Source of the DNA: Citricoccus zhacaiensis
GTDB taxonomy: Bacteria; Actinomycetota; Actinomycetes; Actinomycetales; Micrococcaceae
Assembly: GCF_014645315.1 (NCBI RefSeq)
Contig: NZ_BMLQ01000011.1
Coordinates: 1-64,000, forward strand
Reading direction: 5' to 3'
Length of the DNA stretch: 64,000 bases
Part shown: piece after piece, positions 48,734 to 57,725 of the stretch
Numbering within the stretch: the stretch's first letter is position 1
Layout of the letters: each line of letters starts with the position of its first letter
Position numbers and translations under genes: made by a program
Notes under the pieces: generated by a model
Database searches by the model: none
What the model saw: the letters and a program-made list of their open reading frames with translations, nothing else
Told to the model about the DNA's origin: nothing

Positions 48734-49774
48734 ATGAACAGACTTCGCGCCATCCTCGCCACCGCGGCCGCCTCCATGCTGTTGCTGACCGGCTGCGGCA
48801 GTGGCACCACCTCCGGCGCGGCCTCCTCGGAGGCGACCGCAACGGGCAGCGGCTCCACTGCGACTTCCGACGCCTCCGGCACCACTGCGGACGGCGAACT
48901 GAAGACCGTTCGCGTGGCCGCCGTGCCCGTGGTTGACGTGGCGGCCATTTATCTCGGCGAGGAGAAGGGCTTCTTCGCCGAGAAGGGCATGACGATCGAC
49001 ATCCAGTTCACCACCGGAAGCTCGATCTCCATCCCGGCCCTGCTGCAGGACCAGTACGACGTGGTCTACACCGGCAGTGTCAACGCCTTCCAGGCCCGCG
49101 AGAAGGGGCTTCCGGTGATCGCCGTGGCCGAGGGCGGCCGCACCACCGGCGAGCCCGGCGCTGACCACGGTGGCATCGTGGTCCCGGAGGATTCGGAGAT
49201 CCAGGATGCCGGTGACCTCGAGGGCAAGTCCGTGGCCGTCAATGCGGTCAAGGGACTCCACGAGGCGGCTATCCGCCAGTCCGTGAAGAAGGCCGGCGGA
49301 GACCCCGACCAGGTGAATTTCCTCGAGCTGGCCCTCCCGGACATGCAGCCGGCCCTGGAGCGCGGCTCCGTGGACGCCATCTCCACCTCGGAGCCGTTCC
49401 TCGGCAATGCCAAGGAGGCCGGACATCGACTGATCGCGGACCCCTACATCGATGTGGACCCGGAGTTCGTGACGGCCGTCTACCTGACCTCGGAGCAGAA
49501 GTGGGCCCAGGACCCGGAGTTCGTCAAGGACTTCGTGGAGGTCGTCAAGAAGTCTCAGGAATATGCCACGGAGCACCCGGATGAGTTCCGGACCGAGCTG
49601 TCCAACTTCACGGAGATCGATCCGGAGACTGCCGAGACGATGATCCTCACGAAGTTCGGCTGGGGCTTCCCCGAGCAGGCCATGCTGCGCGGCTCAGAGG
49701 CCTCAGAGGAGGCCGGGATCATCGAGGATGCCGAGGCCGGACTCGATGGACTCGTGGTGGACGTCCTGGAGTAG
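48734..49774 (+). CDS. ABC binding lipoprotein, SsuA/NMT1 type (orphan)
   Basis: Binding protein of 346 residues of the NitT/TauT/SsuA-like type II fold. The signal peptide MNRLRAILATAAASMLL leads to lipobox LLTGC near residue 22, then a Ser/Thr/Ala-rich linker. Landmarks are VPVVDVAAIYLGEEKGFFAE, DVVYTGSVNAFQAREKGLP and MQPALERGSVDAISTSEPFL. Ligands of the group include sulfonates, aromatic acids and thiamine precursors. No permease or ATPase gene lies nearby, which is unusual. AAGGCAGG precedes the ATG and the palindromic site lies upstream. An opposed terminator separates it from the second P450 gene. Confidence 0.92.
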   Translation: MNRLRAILATAAASMLLLTGCGSGTTSGAASSEATATGSGSTATSDASGTTADGELKTVRVAAVPVVDVAAIYLGEEKGFFAEKGMTIDIQFTTGSSISIPALLQDQYDVVYTGSVNAFQAREKGLPVIAVAEGGRTTGEPGADHGGIVVPEDSEIQDAGDLEGKSVAVNAVKGLHEAAIRQSVKKAGGDPDQVNFLELALPDMQPALERGSVDAISTSEPFLGNAKEAGHRLIADPYIDVDPEFVTAVYLTSEQKWAQDPEFVKDFVEVVKKSQEYATEHPDEFRTELSNFTEIDPETAETMILTKFGWGFPEQAMLRGSEASEEAGIIEDAEAGLDGLVVDVLE

Positions 49775-49797
49775 ACCGGAGCACCAGCAACCCCCAC

Positions 49798-49848
49798 ACG
49801 ACGGGCCACCCGGCCGGATCCTGCCGATCCGACCGGACGGCCCGTCGT
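49798..49848. terminator. Bidirectional terminator hairpin
   Basis: Arms 49798-49820 and 49826-49848 match at 20 of 23 positions (left arm begins ACGACGGGCC) around the five-base loop CTGCC. It lies between the converging binding-protein gene and second P450 gene. Confidence 0.85.
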
Positions 49849-49870
49849 CGTTCCTGGAGTGCTCCCGCGC

Positions 49871-51148
49871 CTACGCCGCGGTGAGGCGCATTGGGAGTCG
49901 CTCCCAGCCGCGCAGGGTGTTGTTCAGCTGCAACTCCGGCTCACCGACCACCTCGATCGAGGCGACCTTGCGGGCCAGCGCGCCGAGCAGGCATTCCCCC
50001 TCGAGCCGAGCCATGATCTGACCGACGCAGGAGTGGATGCCGAAGCCGAAGCCCACGTGCCCGGAGGCCTGGCGGCTGATGTCAAAGGTGTCCGGATCCT
50101 CCCAGTGGCGTGGGTCCCGGTTCGCGGCGGCCAGGAACATCAGGATCTTGGACCCTTCGGGCAGGTGCACCCCGGACACCTCGGTGTCCTCGTTCACCGT
50201 GCGGAAGAAGGTCTGGACGGGAGCCACATAGCGGACGGTCTCGTCGAAGGCCGCCCGGGCCTTGGACGGGTCCTGGCGCAACGCGGCCCACTGCTCCGGA
50301 TGCTCGGCCAGCTCGCGCAGCGCGGCACCGATGCCATGCACCGTGGTGTCCACGCCGGCGGTCAGGAAGGACCGCAGCAACCGCGCTGCTTCGTCCTCGT
50401 CCATCCCCGCCTCGGCGGCCTTCTCATGCAGGGTCGCACCGAATCGCCCGGGCTTCGGGGTGCCCACCACGCACTGCTCGACGATCCACGGAGCCGCCTG
50501 ACCTCCGGTCTCCATGGCCCGATCGTAGAGGTGGTTCTGCGGGCCGAAGGCATTGAACGCCATGTTGCCGTAGGGCAGCAGGTTCTCCCGCCCGGTCTCG
50601 GACAGGCCGATGAAGTCCGGGAAGACGGACAGCGGGTAGGCGGCGGCCAGCTCGGCCACCCCGTCGATCTCCACCGTGGAGTCCTCGGCGAAGAGATCGT
50701 CCACCATCCGGTTGGCGGTGTCCTGGAACTCCGCCCGGATTTGGCGCATGGTCTTTGGGTTGAACACCGAGGTCGCCACCTTGCGGGCCTGGGTGTGCTG
50801 GGGCGGGTCCGCCTCCAGCAAGAGTGACGGCGGCCGCCAGGGCTTCTCCTTCTGGTAGTCCGAGAGCCCCACACCGCGTCCGGACACGAAGATCTCGTGG
50901 TTCTGCAGCACGTGGACCACCTCGTCGTACCGGGCCACCGCGTAGACGCCATATTGGGGCAGCCAGGCGACGGGCCCGGCTTCCCGCAGGGCCTCGTGCA
51001 TGGGGTAGGGATCGGTCAGCGTCTCGTCCGAGAACGGGTCGAGGTCAACCGCCGGGACGCCAGCGGGAGCGGGAGGAACCGTGAGGGGTGGGGCGGGGCG
51101 CTCCCCGTGCGGATTCGCCCGGGCCGGGAGGGCGGTGGTGTCAGTCAT
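49871..51148 (-). CDS. Cytochrome P450, CYP199-like
   Basis: P450 of 425 residues. Heme-thiolate loop FGFGIHSCVGQ with Cys374, I-helix motif AGVDTT, ExxR in FDETVR. SGRGVGLSDYQKEKPWRPPS near residue 108 closely follows the CYP199A pattern of benzoate-binding P450s, including the Arg implicated there near the substrate carboxylate; this is recalled family knowledge. It is expected to hydroxylate or demethylate a para-substituted benzoate or phenylpropanoid using the ferredoxin system encoded at 42-44 kb. It is co-directional with the binding-protein gene upstream (14-base gap), suggesting one operon. Confidence 0.94.
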   Translation of the reverse strand: MTDTTALPARANPHGERPAPPLTVPPAPAGVPAVDLDPFSDETLTDPYPMHEALREAGPVAWLPQYGVYAVARYDEVVHVLQNHEIFVSGRGVGLSDYQKEKPWRPPSLLLEADPPQHTQARKVATSVFNPKTMRQIRAEFQDTANRMVDDLFAEDSTVEIDGVAELAAAYPLSVFPDFIGLSETGRENLLPYGNMAFNAFGPQNHLYDRAMETGGQAAPWIVEQCVVGTPKPGRFGATLHEKAAEAGMDEDEAARLLRSFLTAGVDTTVHGIGAALRELAEHPEQWAALRQDPSKARAAFDETVRYVAPVQTFFRTVNEDTEVSGVHLPEGSKILMFLAAANRDPRHWEDPDTFDISRQASGHVGFGFGIHSCVGQIMARLEGECLLGALARKVASIEVVGEPELQLNNTLRGWERLPMRLTAA

Positions 51149-51162
51149 GAGGGCTTCTCCTG

Positions 51163-52179
51163 TCAGTCGGTGTAGGCCGTGCCCTGGACGTCCAGGGCCT
51201 CGTCGATCAGGTCATATTCGAGCATCAGGTCCGCGCCTTGCTGGAGCTTTTCGAGGTCCAGTTCGGCGGAGAACACGGGCAGCTCGATCTCCTGCACCAC
51301 CTCGGCGGTGACCGTGGTGAACTCCGGCACCAGCGCGCTGAAGGCCTCGCGGTTGCCGTCGAGATCCTCCATCGACGAGGACAGGGCCGAACGCAGCCCG
51401 TCGATGACCTCGGGATGGGCGTCGGCGTACTCCCGGGTGGTGATCCATCCGGCCACGGGCATCTCCTCGGCGGGACCCGCGAACAGGTTGCCGATCTTCA
51501 CCAGCCCCTCCTTCTCGGAGACTGCCTGGAACGGCTCGACCTGCCAGATGGCGTCCACGTTGCCGTTCTGCACGGCGGCGGCCATGTCCGGGTACGGCAT
51601 CTCCATCACCTCGACGTCGGCCGGCGAGAGTCCGGCTTCCTCGAGTTGGGCGTAGAGGGCCACCGTGCCGATGTTCTGCAGGTTGTTCACGGCGAAGCTC
51701 TTGCCCTTCAGGTCGGCGATCTCCTCGATACCGGAGTCCGGACCCACGTAAATGCCGTGATCGTCGGCACCGACATCGTTGCCGGCGATCAGGACGATGG
51801 GCAGCCCCTGCTGGGCGGCGAGCAGGGCCGAGGTGTAGTTGGCGTAGGTAATGTCGACATTGCCGGAGGCCAGAGCCGGGATGGCCGCCGCGCCACCCTG
51901 GGTCTGGGTCAGCTCGGCATCAATGCCGGCGTCCTCGAGGTACCCCTGCTCATCGGCATTGACGAGGGTGGAGGTGTGCACGAGCGGGAAATAACCGATG
52001 TTGACGGTCTCCAACGCACCTGAGCCCGCCCCGGCGGCGGAGGACGATCCGGCGGTGTCCGCTTCGGCGCTGCTGGGTGAGCCGGAACCGCAGGCGGTCA
52101 GGGACAGCGCGGCGGCGGACAGGACGCCGGCGGCCAGCAGGCTGCGGCGCCGGGCATCCAGGAGTTCTCGTGTGGGCAT
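51163..52179 (-). CDS. ABC binding lipoprotein, SsuA/NMT1 type (orphan)
   Basis: Binding protein of 338 residues. The signal peptide begins with Arg-rich DARRRSLLAAGVLSAAAL and ends at lipobox SLTAC near residue 30. Landmarks are NIGYFPLVHTSTLVNADEQG, NVDITYANYTSALLAAQQGL, KSFAVNNLQNIGTVALYAQL and NVDAIWQVEPFQAVSEKEGL. It is a second member of the type II binding fold in this locus, and again no permease or ATPase is adjacent. It starts the leftward pair with the second P450 and is divergent from an IclR regulator at 52267. Confidence 0.9.
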   Translation of the reverse strand: MPTRELLDARRRSLLAAGVLSAAALSLTACGSGSPSSAEADTAGSSSAAGAGSGALETVNIGYFPLVHTSTLVNADEQGYLEDAGIDAELTQTQGGAAAIPALASGNVDITYANYTSALLAAQQGLPIVLIAGNDVGADDHGIYVGPDSGIEEIADLKGKSFAVNNLQNIGTVALYAQLEEAGLSPADVEVMEMPYPDMAAAVQNGNVDAIWQVEPFQAVSEKEGLVKIGNLFAGPAEEMPVAGWITTREYADAHPEVIDGLRSALSSSMEDLDGNREAFSALVPEFTTVTAEVVQEIELPVFSAELDLEKLQQGADLMLEYDLIDEALDVQGTAYTD

Positions 52180-52266
52180 CGTGGTCTCCTTGATTGACGG
52201 GGATGCCTTCGACTATGAGTCATGTCACACTGTTTTCATCGGAGTTCTCCCTTTGAAAGGAAACGC

Positions 52267-53037
52267 ATGGCCAGAACGTCCGCGGGCCGGTCCTCACTGA
52301 GCCGCGCGGTGGACCTGCTGGACGCCTTCGACTCCAACTCGGTGTTCCTCACCGCCACCGAGATCGCCCAACGCACCGGCAGCCCGGTGTCCACCACCCA
52401 CCGACTGCTGGGTGAGCTCACCTCGCTCGGTCTGCTCGAACGCGCCCCGGACCGGACCTACCGGCTCGGGGCGCGGATCTGGGAATGGTCGGCACGCTCC
52501 CCCGGAGCCGCCGGCCTGCGGGCCGCGGCCCTGCCCCACCTGCAGAAGGTCCACCATGCCGTCCGGCAGCACGCCCAGATCGGGATCCTCTCGGGCCGCG
52601 ACGTCCTGTTCATCGAACGCCTGTCCGCGCCGGACGCCGTCGTGAACTATTCGGTGATCGGCCAGCGGTTGCCCGCACTGGCCTCCTCCTCCGGCCTCGT
52701 GCAACTCGCGTGGCTGCCGGAGCGGGAACAGGAGGCCGCCCTGGCCGCCGGGCTGAAGCAATTCACCTCGATGACCGTGACGGACCCGGCCCAGATCCGC
52801 CGCCGCCTGGCCGAGATCCGCCGCACCGGTCACGTGGTCAACGACGGGTTCCTGCACACGGCCGCGCGCGGCATCGCCGTGCCGCTGCGCGGGCATCAGG
52901 ATGACCTGCTGGGCGCACTCTCCGTCATCGTCCCCAACGACGCCGCTCCCGTGCTGCCCTACGTCAGCCTCCTGCAGACCGCCGCCGCGGCGATCGCACG
53001 GGACTACGCGGCCCTGACCAGTGGCCGCCGGGCCTGA
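52267..53037 (+). CDS. IclR-family transcriptional regulator
   Basis: IclR-type regulator of 256 residues: winged helix SLSRAVDLLDAFDSNSVFLT to PVSTTHRLLGELTSLGLL, effector domain with FIERLSAPDAVVNYSVIGQR, PALASSSGLVQLAWLPE and IAVPLRGHQDDLLGALSVIV. It faces the binding-protein/P450 pair across an 87-base gap and is the probable regulator of that pair. AAAGGA lies six bases before the ATG at 52267. Effectors in the family are frequently aromatic acids, consistent with CYP199-like enzymes, although that remains inference. Confidence 0.93.
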   Translation: MARTSAGRSSLSRAVDLLDAFDSNSVFLTATEIAQRTGSPVSTTHRLLGELTSLGLLERAPDRTYRLGARIWEWSARSPGAAGLRAAALPHLQKVHHAVRQHAQIGILSGRDVLFIERLSAPDAVVNYSVIGQRLPALASSSGLVQLAWLPEREQEAALAAGLKQFTSMTVTDPAQIRRRLAEIRRTGHVVNDGFLHTAARGIAVPLRGHQDDLLGALSVIVPNDAAPVLPYVSLLQTAAAAIARDYAALTSGRRA

Positions 53038-53249
53038 GCCGGCCCGGGTACAGCCCTGAGTCTGACCGGATCCGGCTACGGGCATGGCGCCGATGTCCAC
53101 CGTTCTTAGCGTGGTGTTCACCGAACGCTCTCCTGCGCGTTGACGGCGACCGGTGAACTGACCAGGTCACGGTGGGGACACCCACCGCTCATCACTCGCG
53201 CCTGGCTCTCGCACGGACAGGCGCAGGCCTGAACATCGGAGCCCCCAAC

Positions 53250-55763
53250 ATGCAGCGCAAGCTACCCGCGGCCGCCCTGGCCGGACTCATGACCATCGGC
53301 TTCCTGGCAACCCCCGCCACAGCCACCCCCACTGAATCGGCCACCGGCCAGCCCGCCGGGACCACTGCCGAGTGCACCGCGGCGAACTTCGCCGACAACC
53401 AGGCCGGCTCTCAGTACTTCGAGCACGTCCGATGGATGCAGTGCTCCGGCATCACCACCGGCTACGCCGACAACACCTACCGCAAGGGCACCGACATCGA
53501 CCGCGGCGAGTCCATGGCCTTCGTCTACCGCTACCTGAACGAGGACTTCACCCCCGGCGAGGCCAGCTTCCCCGACGCCCCGGCCGGCTCCACCCACTTC
53601 GAGGCCATCGAGTGGGGTGCCGCCGAAGAGATCACCACCGGCTACGAAGACGGCACCTTCCAGCCCGAGCGTGCCGTGGAACGCGGCGAGTTCGCCTCCT
53701 TCCTCTACCGCGCCCTGGACCCCACCACCGAGGCCGACCCCGACGTGAACTTCCCGGACGTGGCCGAGTCCAACACCCACCACGACGCCATCATCTGGCT
53801 CGCTTCCGAGGGCATCTCCACCGGCTACAAGGACGGCAACTTCAAGGCCAAGGATCCGATCACCCGCGGCGAGGTCGCCGCCCTGATGAGCCGCCTCGAC
53901 GGCGTCATCAACCCCGAGGACCCGGGCACACCGGACCCCGAGGTTCCGGAGCCGGAGATGCCCGCCGGCGAGCCGGTCCTGCTGACCGACCCGTTCCTGC
54001 AGGTCCCCGAGGTCGGCCAGACCAACGTCGCGTGGTTCACCGAGCTCAAGGGCAGTCAGCACTGGGTCATCACCGGCGACGTCTACGGGCTGACCGCTGA
54101 GGACCTCATGCCCACCGTGGACAAGGCCACCAACTCCCGCTCCGGCGTCTTCCAGTCCGAAGCGAACAACACGCAGTTCACCGTCACGAAGGCCGAGACC
54201 ACGCAGCTGTCCCGCACCGCCGAGGACGCGGATTCGGTGCTCTCCGACGCCCCGGCAAAGGAAGACGGCATCGTATCCCGGGACATCTTCCGCCATGAGG
54301 CCACCGTGACCGGCCTCGAAGACGCCGGGGAGGTCGAATACCGGGTGGTGTCGCTGCTGGACGGCAAGCCGGTGCTGTCCGAGACATTCACCCTCGAGGA
54401 CGCCAAGACCGCCGAGGAGGACGCCAACATCCTGTTGACCTCGGACCACCAGGCCAAGAACAACACCCCGGCCAACCTCGAGTGGGCCGAGACCGTCTTC
54501 GGCCCCGGCGGCATCGATGCCGTGTTCATGGCCGGCGACCTGGCCAACGTGCCGGACCGCGCCTCCGAGTGGTTCGACTCCGAGAACGGCCTGGCCTTCT
54601 TCCCCGGCCTGCAGGGCAACGCCGGATTCGAGGCCCCGAACGGCGAGACCTATGACGGCGGCGAGATCATCCAGCACGCCCCGCTCTACACGGCCATCGG
54701 CAACCATGAGGTCCAGGGCCGGATCGACGGCATGACCTCCCTGAACGAGTCCTTCAACTCCCCGGTCCCCCGCGAGGTCGCCGAGGCTGAGTACGAGAAG
54801 GTCGCAGGGGAGGTCAACCCGTCCGGTGACGAGCAGGTCAAGGAGCAGTGGATCGAGGACAACTCCTTCTCCACCACCACCTACGAGGAGCTCTTCTCGC
54901 TGCCCGAGTCCGAGGCCGGCGGTGAGCAGTACTACGCCACCACCGTGGGTAACACCCGCCTGATCTCGCTCTACTCCACGCGCATCTGGCGCTCCGGCAC
55001 CGCCGATTCCGACCCGGCGGCACGCCAGGCCGCCTCGCGCTTCCAAGAGGCCGCGGACACGCTGGACGACCCGATGGCCCAGGGCCACGGCTCGTTCATC
55101 TTCGAGACCCTGGCCGTGGACTCGGACCAGTACCGCTGGCTGCAGGACGAGCTGGCCTCGGACGCCACCACCGAGGCCGAGAACGTGGTCGTCATGATGC
55201 ACGAGGGACCGCAGGGCCTGGGTGACAACGTGACCCCCGCCTTCGCGGAGCCGACGAAGATCGAGGAGAAGGACGCCGAGGGCAACGTCACCGGCATCCG
55301 CTACGAGTACGAGGCTAAGAACAACAAGCTCCTCACCGACCTCACTCCGTTGATCGACGCCGAGGGCACCACCGTGGACCTGGTGTTCAACGGCCACTCC
55401 CACCTGTGGAACCGCTTCGAGTCCGAGCACGGCGTGAATTACCTGGAGACCTCCAACGTGGGCAACTCCTACGGCGCCTACCACGAACTCTCCGGCGACT
55501 CCCGTCCGGTCCCGGGTGCGCCGTGGAACGCGGACAACTACGTGGAGCAGGGCAGCCCGGGTGGCCTGGAGCCGATCGTCCCGTCCGAGCGCCCGTTCGC
55601 GTCCCTGGTGGACCCGGACCAGGACGCCCCGTACGTCGCCTCGAACGACTACAGCATCTTCACCAACCTGGACACCCAGGCCGGCTCGGTGACGTCGTTC
55701 ATCCTGGACACCAAGAACCCGGACGCGCAGCCGGAGGTCCTGGACGTGTTCATGCTGGACTGA
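53250..55763 (+). CDS. Exported metallophosphoesterase with three SLH repeats
   Basis: Protein of 837 residues with a signal peptide (MQRKLPAAALAGLMTIGFLA, cleavage after ATPATA-like), then three S-layer-homology-like repeats (FADNQAGSQYFEHVRWM, FPDAPAGSTHFEAIEWG, FPDVAESNTHHDAIIWL, each ending in an RGE motif), a Pro-rich linker, a beta-sandwich like the N-terminal domain of purple acid phosphatases, and a calcineurin-type phosphoesterase domain: SDHQAKNN, VFMAGDLANVP, AIGNHEVQG, VVMMHEGPQG and VFNGHSHLWNRF. These supply metal ligands. The SLH part would hold it on the cell wall. GGAG lies eight bases before the ATG. A 21-bp-stem hairpin follows. Confidence 0.9.
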   Translation: MQRKLPAAALAGLMTIGFLATPATATPTESATGQPAGTTAECTAANFADNQAGSQYFEHVRWMQCSGITTGYADNTYRKGTDIDRGESMAFVYRYLNEDFTPGEASFPDAPAGSTHFEAIEWGAAEEITTGYEDGTFQPERAVERGEFASFLYRALDPTTEADPDVNFPDVAESNTHHDAIIWLASEGISTGYKDGNFKAKDPITRGEVAALMSRLDGVINPEDPGTPDPEVPEPEMPAGEPVLLTDPFLQVPEVGQTNVAWFTELKGSQHWVITGDVYGLTAEDLMPTVDKATNSRSGVFQSEANNTQFTVTKAETTQLSRTAEDADSVLSDAPAKEDGIVSRDIFRHEATVTGLEDAGEVEYRVVSLLDGKPVLSETFTLEDAKTAEEDANILLTSDHQAKNNTPANLEWAETVFGPGGIDAVFMAGDLANVPDRASEWFDSENGLAFFPGLQGNAGFEAPNGETYDGGEIIQHAPLYTAIGNHEVQGRIDGMTSLNESFNSPVPREVAEAEYEKVAGEVNPSGDEQVKEQWIEDNSFSTTTYEELFSLPESEAGGEQYYATTVGNTRLISLYSTRIWRSGTADSDPAARQAASRFQEAADTLDDPMAQGHGSFIFETLAVDSDQYRWLQDELASDATTEAENVVVMMHEGPQGLGDNVTPAFAEPTKIEEKDAEGNVTGIRYEYEAKNNKLLTDLTPLIDAEGTTVDLVFNGHSHLWNRFESEHGVNYLETSNVGNSYGAYHELSGDSRPVPGAPWNADNYVEQGSPGGLEPIVPSERPFASLVDPDQDAPYVASNDYSIFTNLDTQAGSVTSFILDTKNPDAQPEVLDVFMLD

Positions 55764-55771
55764 TCCACCAT

Positions 55772-55832
55772 CACGAGAGCGCTACTTGTCGAGACACCCC
55801 GGTGTCATCGACAAGTAGCGCTCTCGTGTTTT
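55772..55832 (+). terminator. Long perfect hairpin terminator
   Basis: Arms 55772-55792 and 55808-55828 are perfectly complementary over 21 bases, with GACAC/GTGTC pairing inside the loop, followed by TTTT. It lies just past the phosphoesterase stop. The arm contains GAGCGCTACTTGTCGA, related to the repeat at 27592-27654. Confidence 0.85.
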
Positions 55833-55868
55833 AAGGGATGTGGGGGTGGCGTGGCGTAGCTTGTCCTG

Positions 55869-57062
55869 GTGAGGCCCCCGAAGAACCCCCAGATGCCCGA
55901 CGGCGGCGCGCCCCAACGCGTGCCCGTCTCCATCGCCCTGGCCTCCTTCACCTCCAGCGTGGACCGTTTCGCGGTCAGCCCGCTGCTGGTGTTCCTGGCC
56001 GTGGACCTGGGCGCTTCCCTGGACGAGGCGGTGGCCGTGGCCGGGGTGTACTTCCTCGCCTACGGATTCACGCAGCCCCTCTGGGGAACCCTCTCGGACC
56101 GATTCGGGCGGATGCGGCTGATGCGGATCGCCCTGGCCGGCTCCGTGGTGTTCGGCCTGCTCTCCGCGATCGCGCCCACCCTCCCGCTGCTCATGTTGTT
56201 CCGCTGTCTGACCGGTGCCTGCTTCGGCGGGATCATCCCCACCGCCATCACCTTCATCGGGGACACCGTGCCACCACTGCGCCGCCAGGCCGCGCTGGCG
56301 GACAACATGGCGGCCATCGCGGTGGGGACGGCGATCGCGACGGCCGCGGCCGGCGTCGTGGGCGAGACGGTGGGCTGGCGGCTGATGTTCGCCCTCCCGC
56401 CGGTGCTGGCCGTGGGCTGCATCCTGGCCCTGCGGACCACCGCCGAACCCCCATTGCCCGCCCGGCGGCCCCTGCTGGGGGCCTTCGCCGAGGCGTTGCG
56501 GCACCGCTGGATGCTCGCGGTGATCGGGTTGGTGTTCGTGGAGGGGGCCGTGGTGCTGGGGTTGCTGACCCTGCTGGCCCCGGCTCTGCAGGACCAGGGC
56601 CTGGACGCGTCCGTGGCGGGCCTGGCCGTCGCCGCGTACGGGGTGTCCACCCTGGCGTGCAGCCGGCTGGTCCGGCCCATCCTCCGCCGGCTGTCCGTCC
56701 CGGCGACCATGGCCCTCGGCGGGGCGGGCATGGTAGCCGGCTATGCCGCCGTCGCCGTCCACGTCTCAGTGCCGACGGTCGCGTTCGCCGCCGCCGCCTT
56801 GGGTTGGACCTGGGCGCTGCTGCATACCTCGCTGCAGGCCTGGGCCACGGATGTGCTGCCCGGGTTGCGCGGAACGGCCGTCGCCCTGTTCGCCGCCTCC
56901 CTGTTCGCGGGCAGCTCGGTGGGCACGCTGGTGGCGGGCCCCCTCGCCGACGCCGGCCAATGGGCCTGGCTGTTCGGCGCCACGGCCGCGGTGGCCGCGG
57001 CACTGGTGGCGCTCGTGGTGGTGGCGCAACGGCGCTACCTGCGTTCCGTCCCGCCGTCCTGA
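55869..57062 (+). CDS. MFS transporter
   Basis: Major facilitator superfamily protein of 397 residues with twelve hydrophobic segments. The loop 2-3 motif is GTLSDRFGRMRLMRIA near residue 77, and the central loop follows TTAEPPLPARRPLL. It resembles drug/metabolite antiporters or sugar efflux proteins, but the substrate is not predictable. The start GTG at 55869 has a weak ribosome site; ATG at 55893 is an alternative. It stands alone between the phosphoesterase and a lipoprotein gene. Confidence 0.88.
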   Translation: MRPPKNPQMPDGGAPQRVPVSIALASFTSSVDRFAVSPLLVFLAVDLGASLDEAVAVAGVYFLAYGFTQPLWGTLSDRFGRMRLMRIALAGSVVFGLLSAIAPTLPLLMLFRCLTGACFGGIIPTAITFIGDTVPPLRRQAALADNMAAIAVGTAIATAAAGVVGETVGWRLMFALPPVLAVGCILALRTTAEPPLPARRPLLGAFAEALRHRWMLAVIGLVFVEGAVVLGLLTLLAPALQDQGLDASVAGLAVAAYGVSTLACSRLVRPILRRLSVPATMALGGAGMVAGYAAVAVHVSVPTVAFAAAALGWTWALLHTSLQAWATDVLPGLRGTAVALFAASLFAGSSVGTLVAGPLADAGQWAWLFGATAAVAAALVALVVVAQRRYLRSVPPS

Positions 57063-57197
57063 CACACGCGCGGCCAGCATGGACCGGAACGCCGAATCGC
57101 TGGCTGACAGGCTATGATCCTGTGGTCATCACCGCTCATCGCCCCCGCCGGAATGCTCCCCCGCCGGCGTCCGGGGCTCGCACCGAAAGCCTTGCAC

Positions 57198-57725
57198 ATG
57201 CCCTTGCCTCGCCCTGCCCGCGCCCTGGTTCCGGCCGCCCTGCTGGCCGCCGGCCTCCTGACCGTCTCCGCCTGCTCCGCTGTGCCAGAGGAGGTGGACG
57301 AGGCCGCCCGGGCCTTCGGGGTCGAGCTCAATCCCGACCGGAAGGACGCCAACGACCTGGTGGCGGGTGAGTGCTTCATCGAGCCGGAGGCCGACGAGCT
57401 CATCGGCGTCAGCACCGTGGACTGCGGCGAAGAGCATGACAACGAGGTGCTGCACGTGGTCGCGGTCCCCGAGACGGTGGAGTACCCGGGCGAGGATCCC
57501 GAGCTGTGGTGGGAACACGAACAGGTCTGCGCCGGTCAGGTCTTCGAGGACTATGTGGACGAGGTCTGGGAGGACTCACCCGACTGGGACTTCTACCCCC
57601 TCATCCCCAACGAGTACTCCTGGGAGAGCGGCGACCGGAGTATCCACTGCGTGCTGTACCGGATGGACGGCACGTCCTGGACGGGCAGCCCCTCCACCGG
57701 GGACGCCGAGCCCGTCAACGGCTGA
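57198..57725 (+). CDS. Lipoprotein with septum-formation-like domain
   Basis: Protein of 175 residues. Signal peptide ARALVPAALLAAGLLTVSA with lipobox SAC near residue 26, then a domain with paired cysteines and the pattern VAGECFIEPEADE, STVDCGEEHDNEVLHV, EQVCAGQVFEDYVDEVW and SIHCVLYRMDG. This is the septum formation domain layout found in many actinobacterial membrane proteins of unknown role; binding of a ligand outside the cell is possible. Its end overlaps the convergent exporter gene by 11 bases. The frame is open to 57114, but the signal peptide begins at 57198. Confidence 0.85.
   Translation: MPLPRPARALVPAALLAAGLLTVSACSAVPEEVDEAARAFGVELNPDRKDANDLVAGECFIEPEADELIGVSTVDCGEEHDNEVLHVVAVPETVEYPGEDPELWWEHEQVCAGQVFEDYVDEVWEDSPDWDFYPLIPNEYSWESGDRSIHCVLYRMDGTSWTGSPSTGDAEPVNG

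Noticed and set aside
53262-55484. Open frame of about 740 codons on the minus strand
   Set aside because: It is antisense to the SLH-phosphoesterase, has no recognisable domain and has shadow-type composition.
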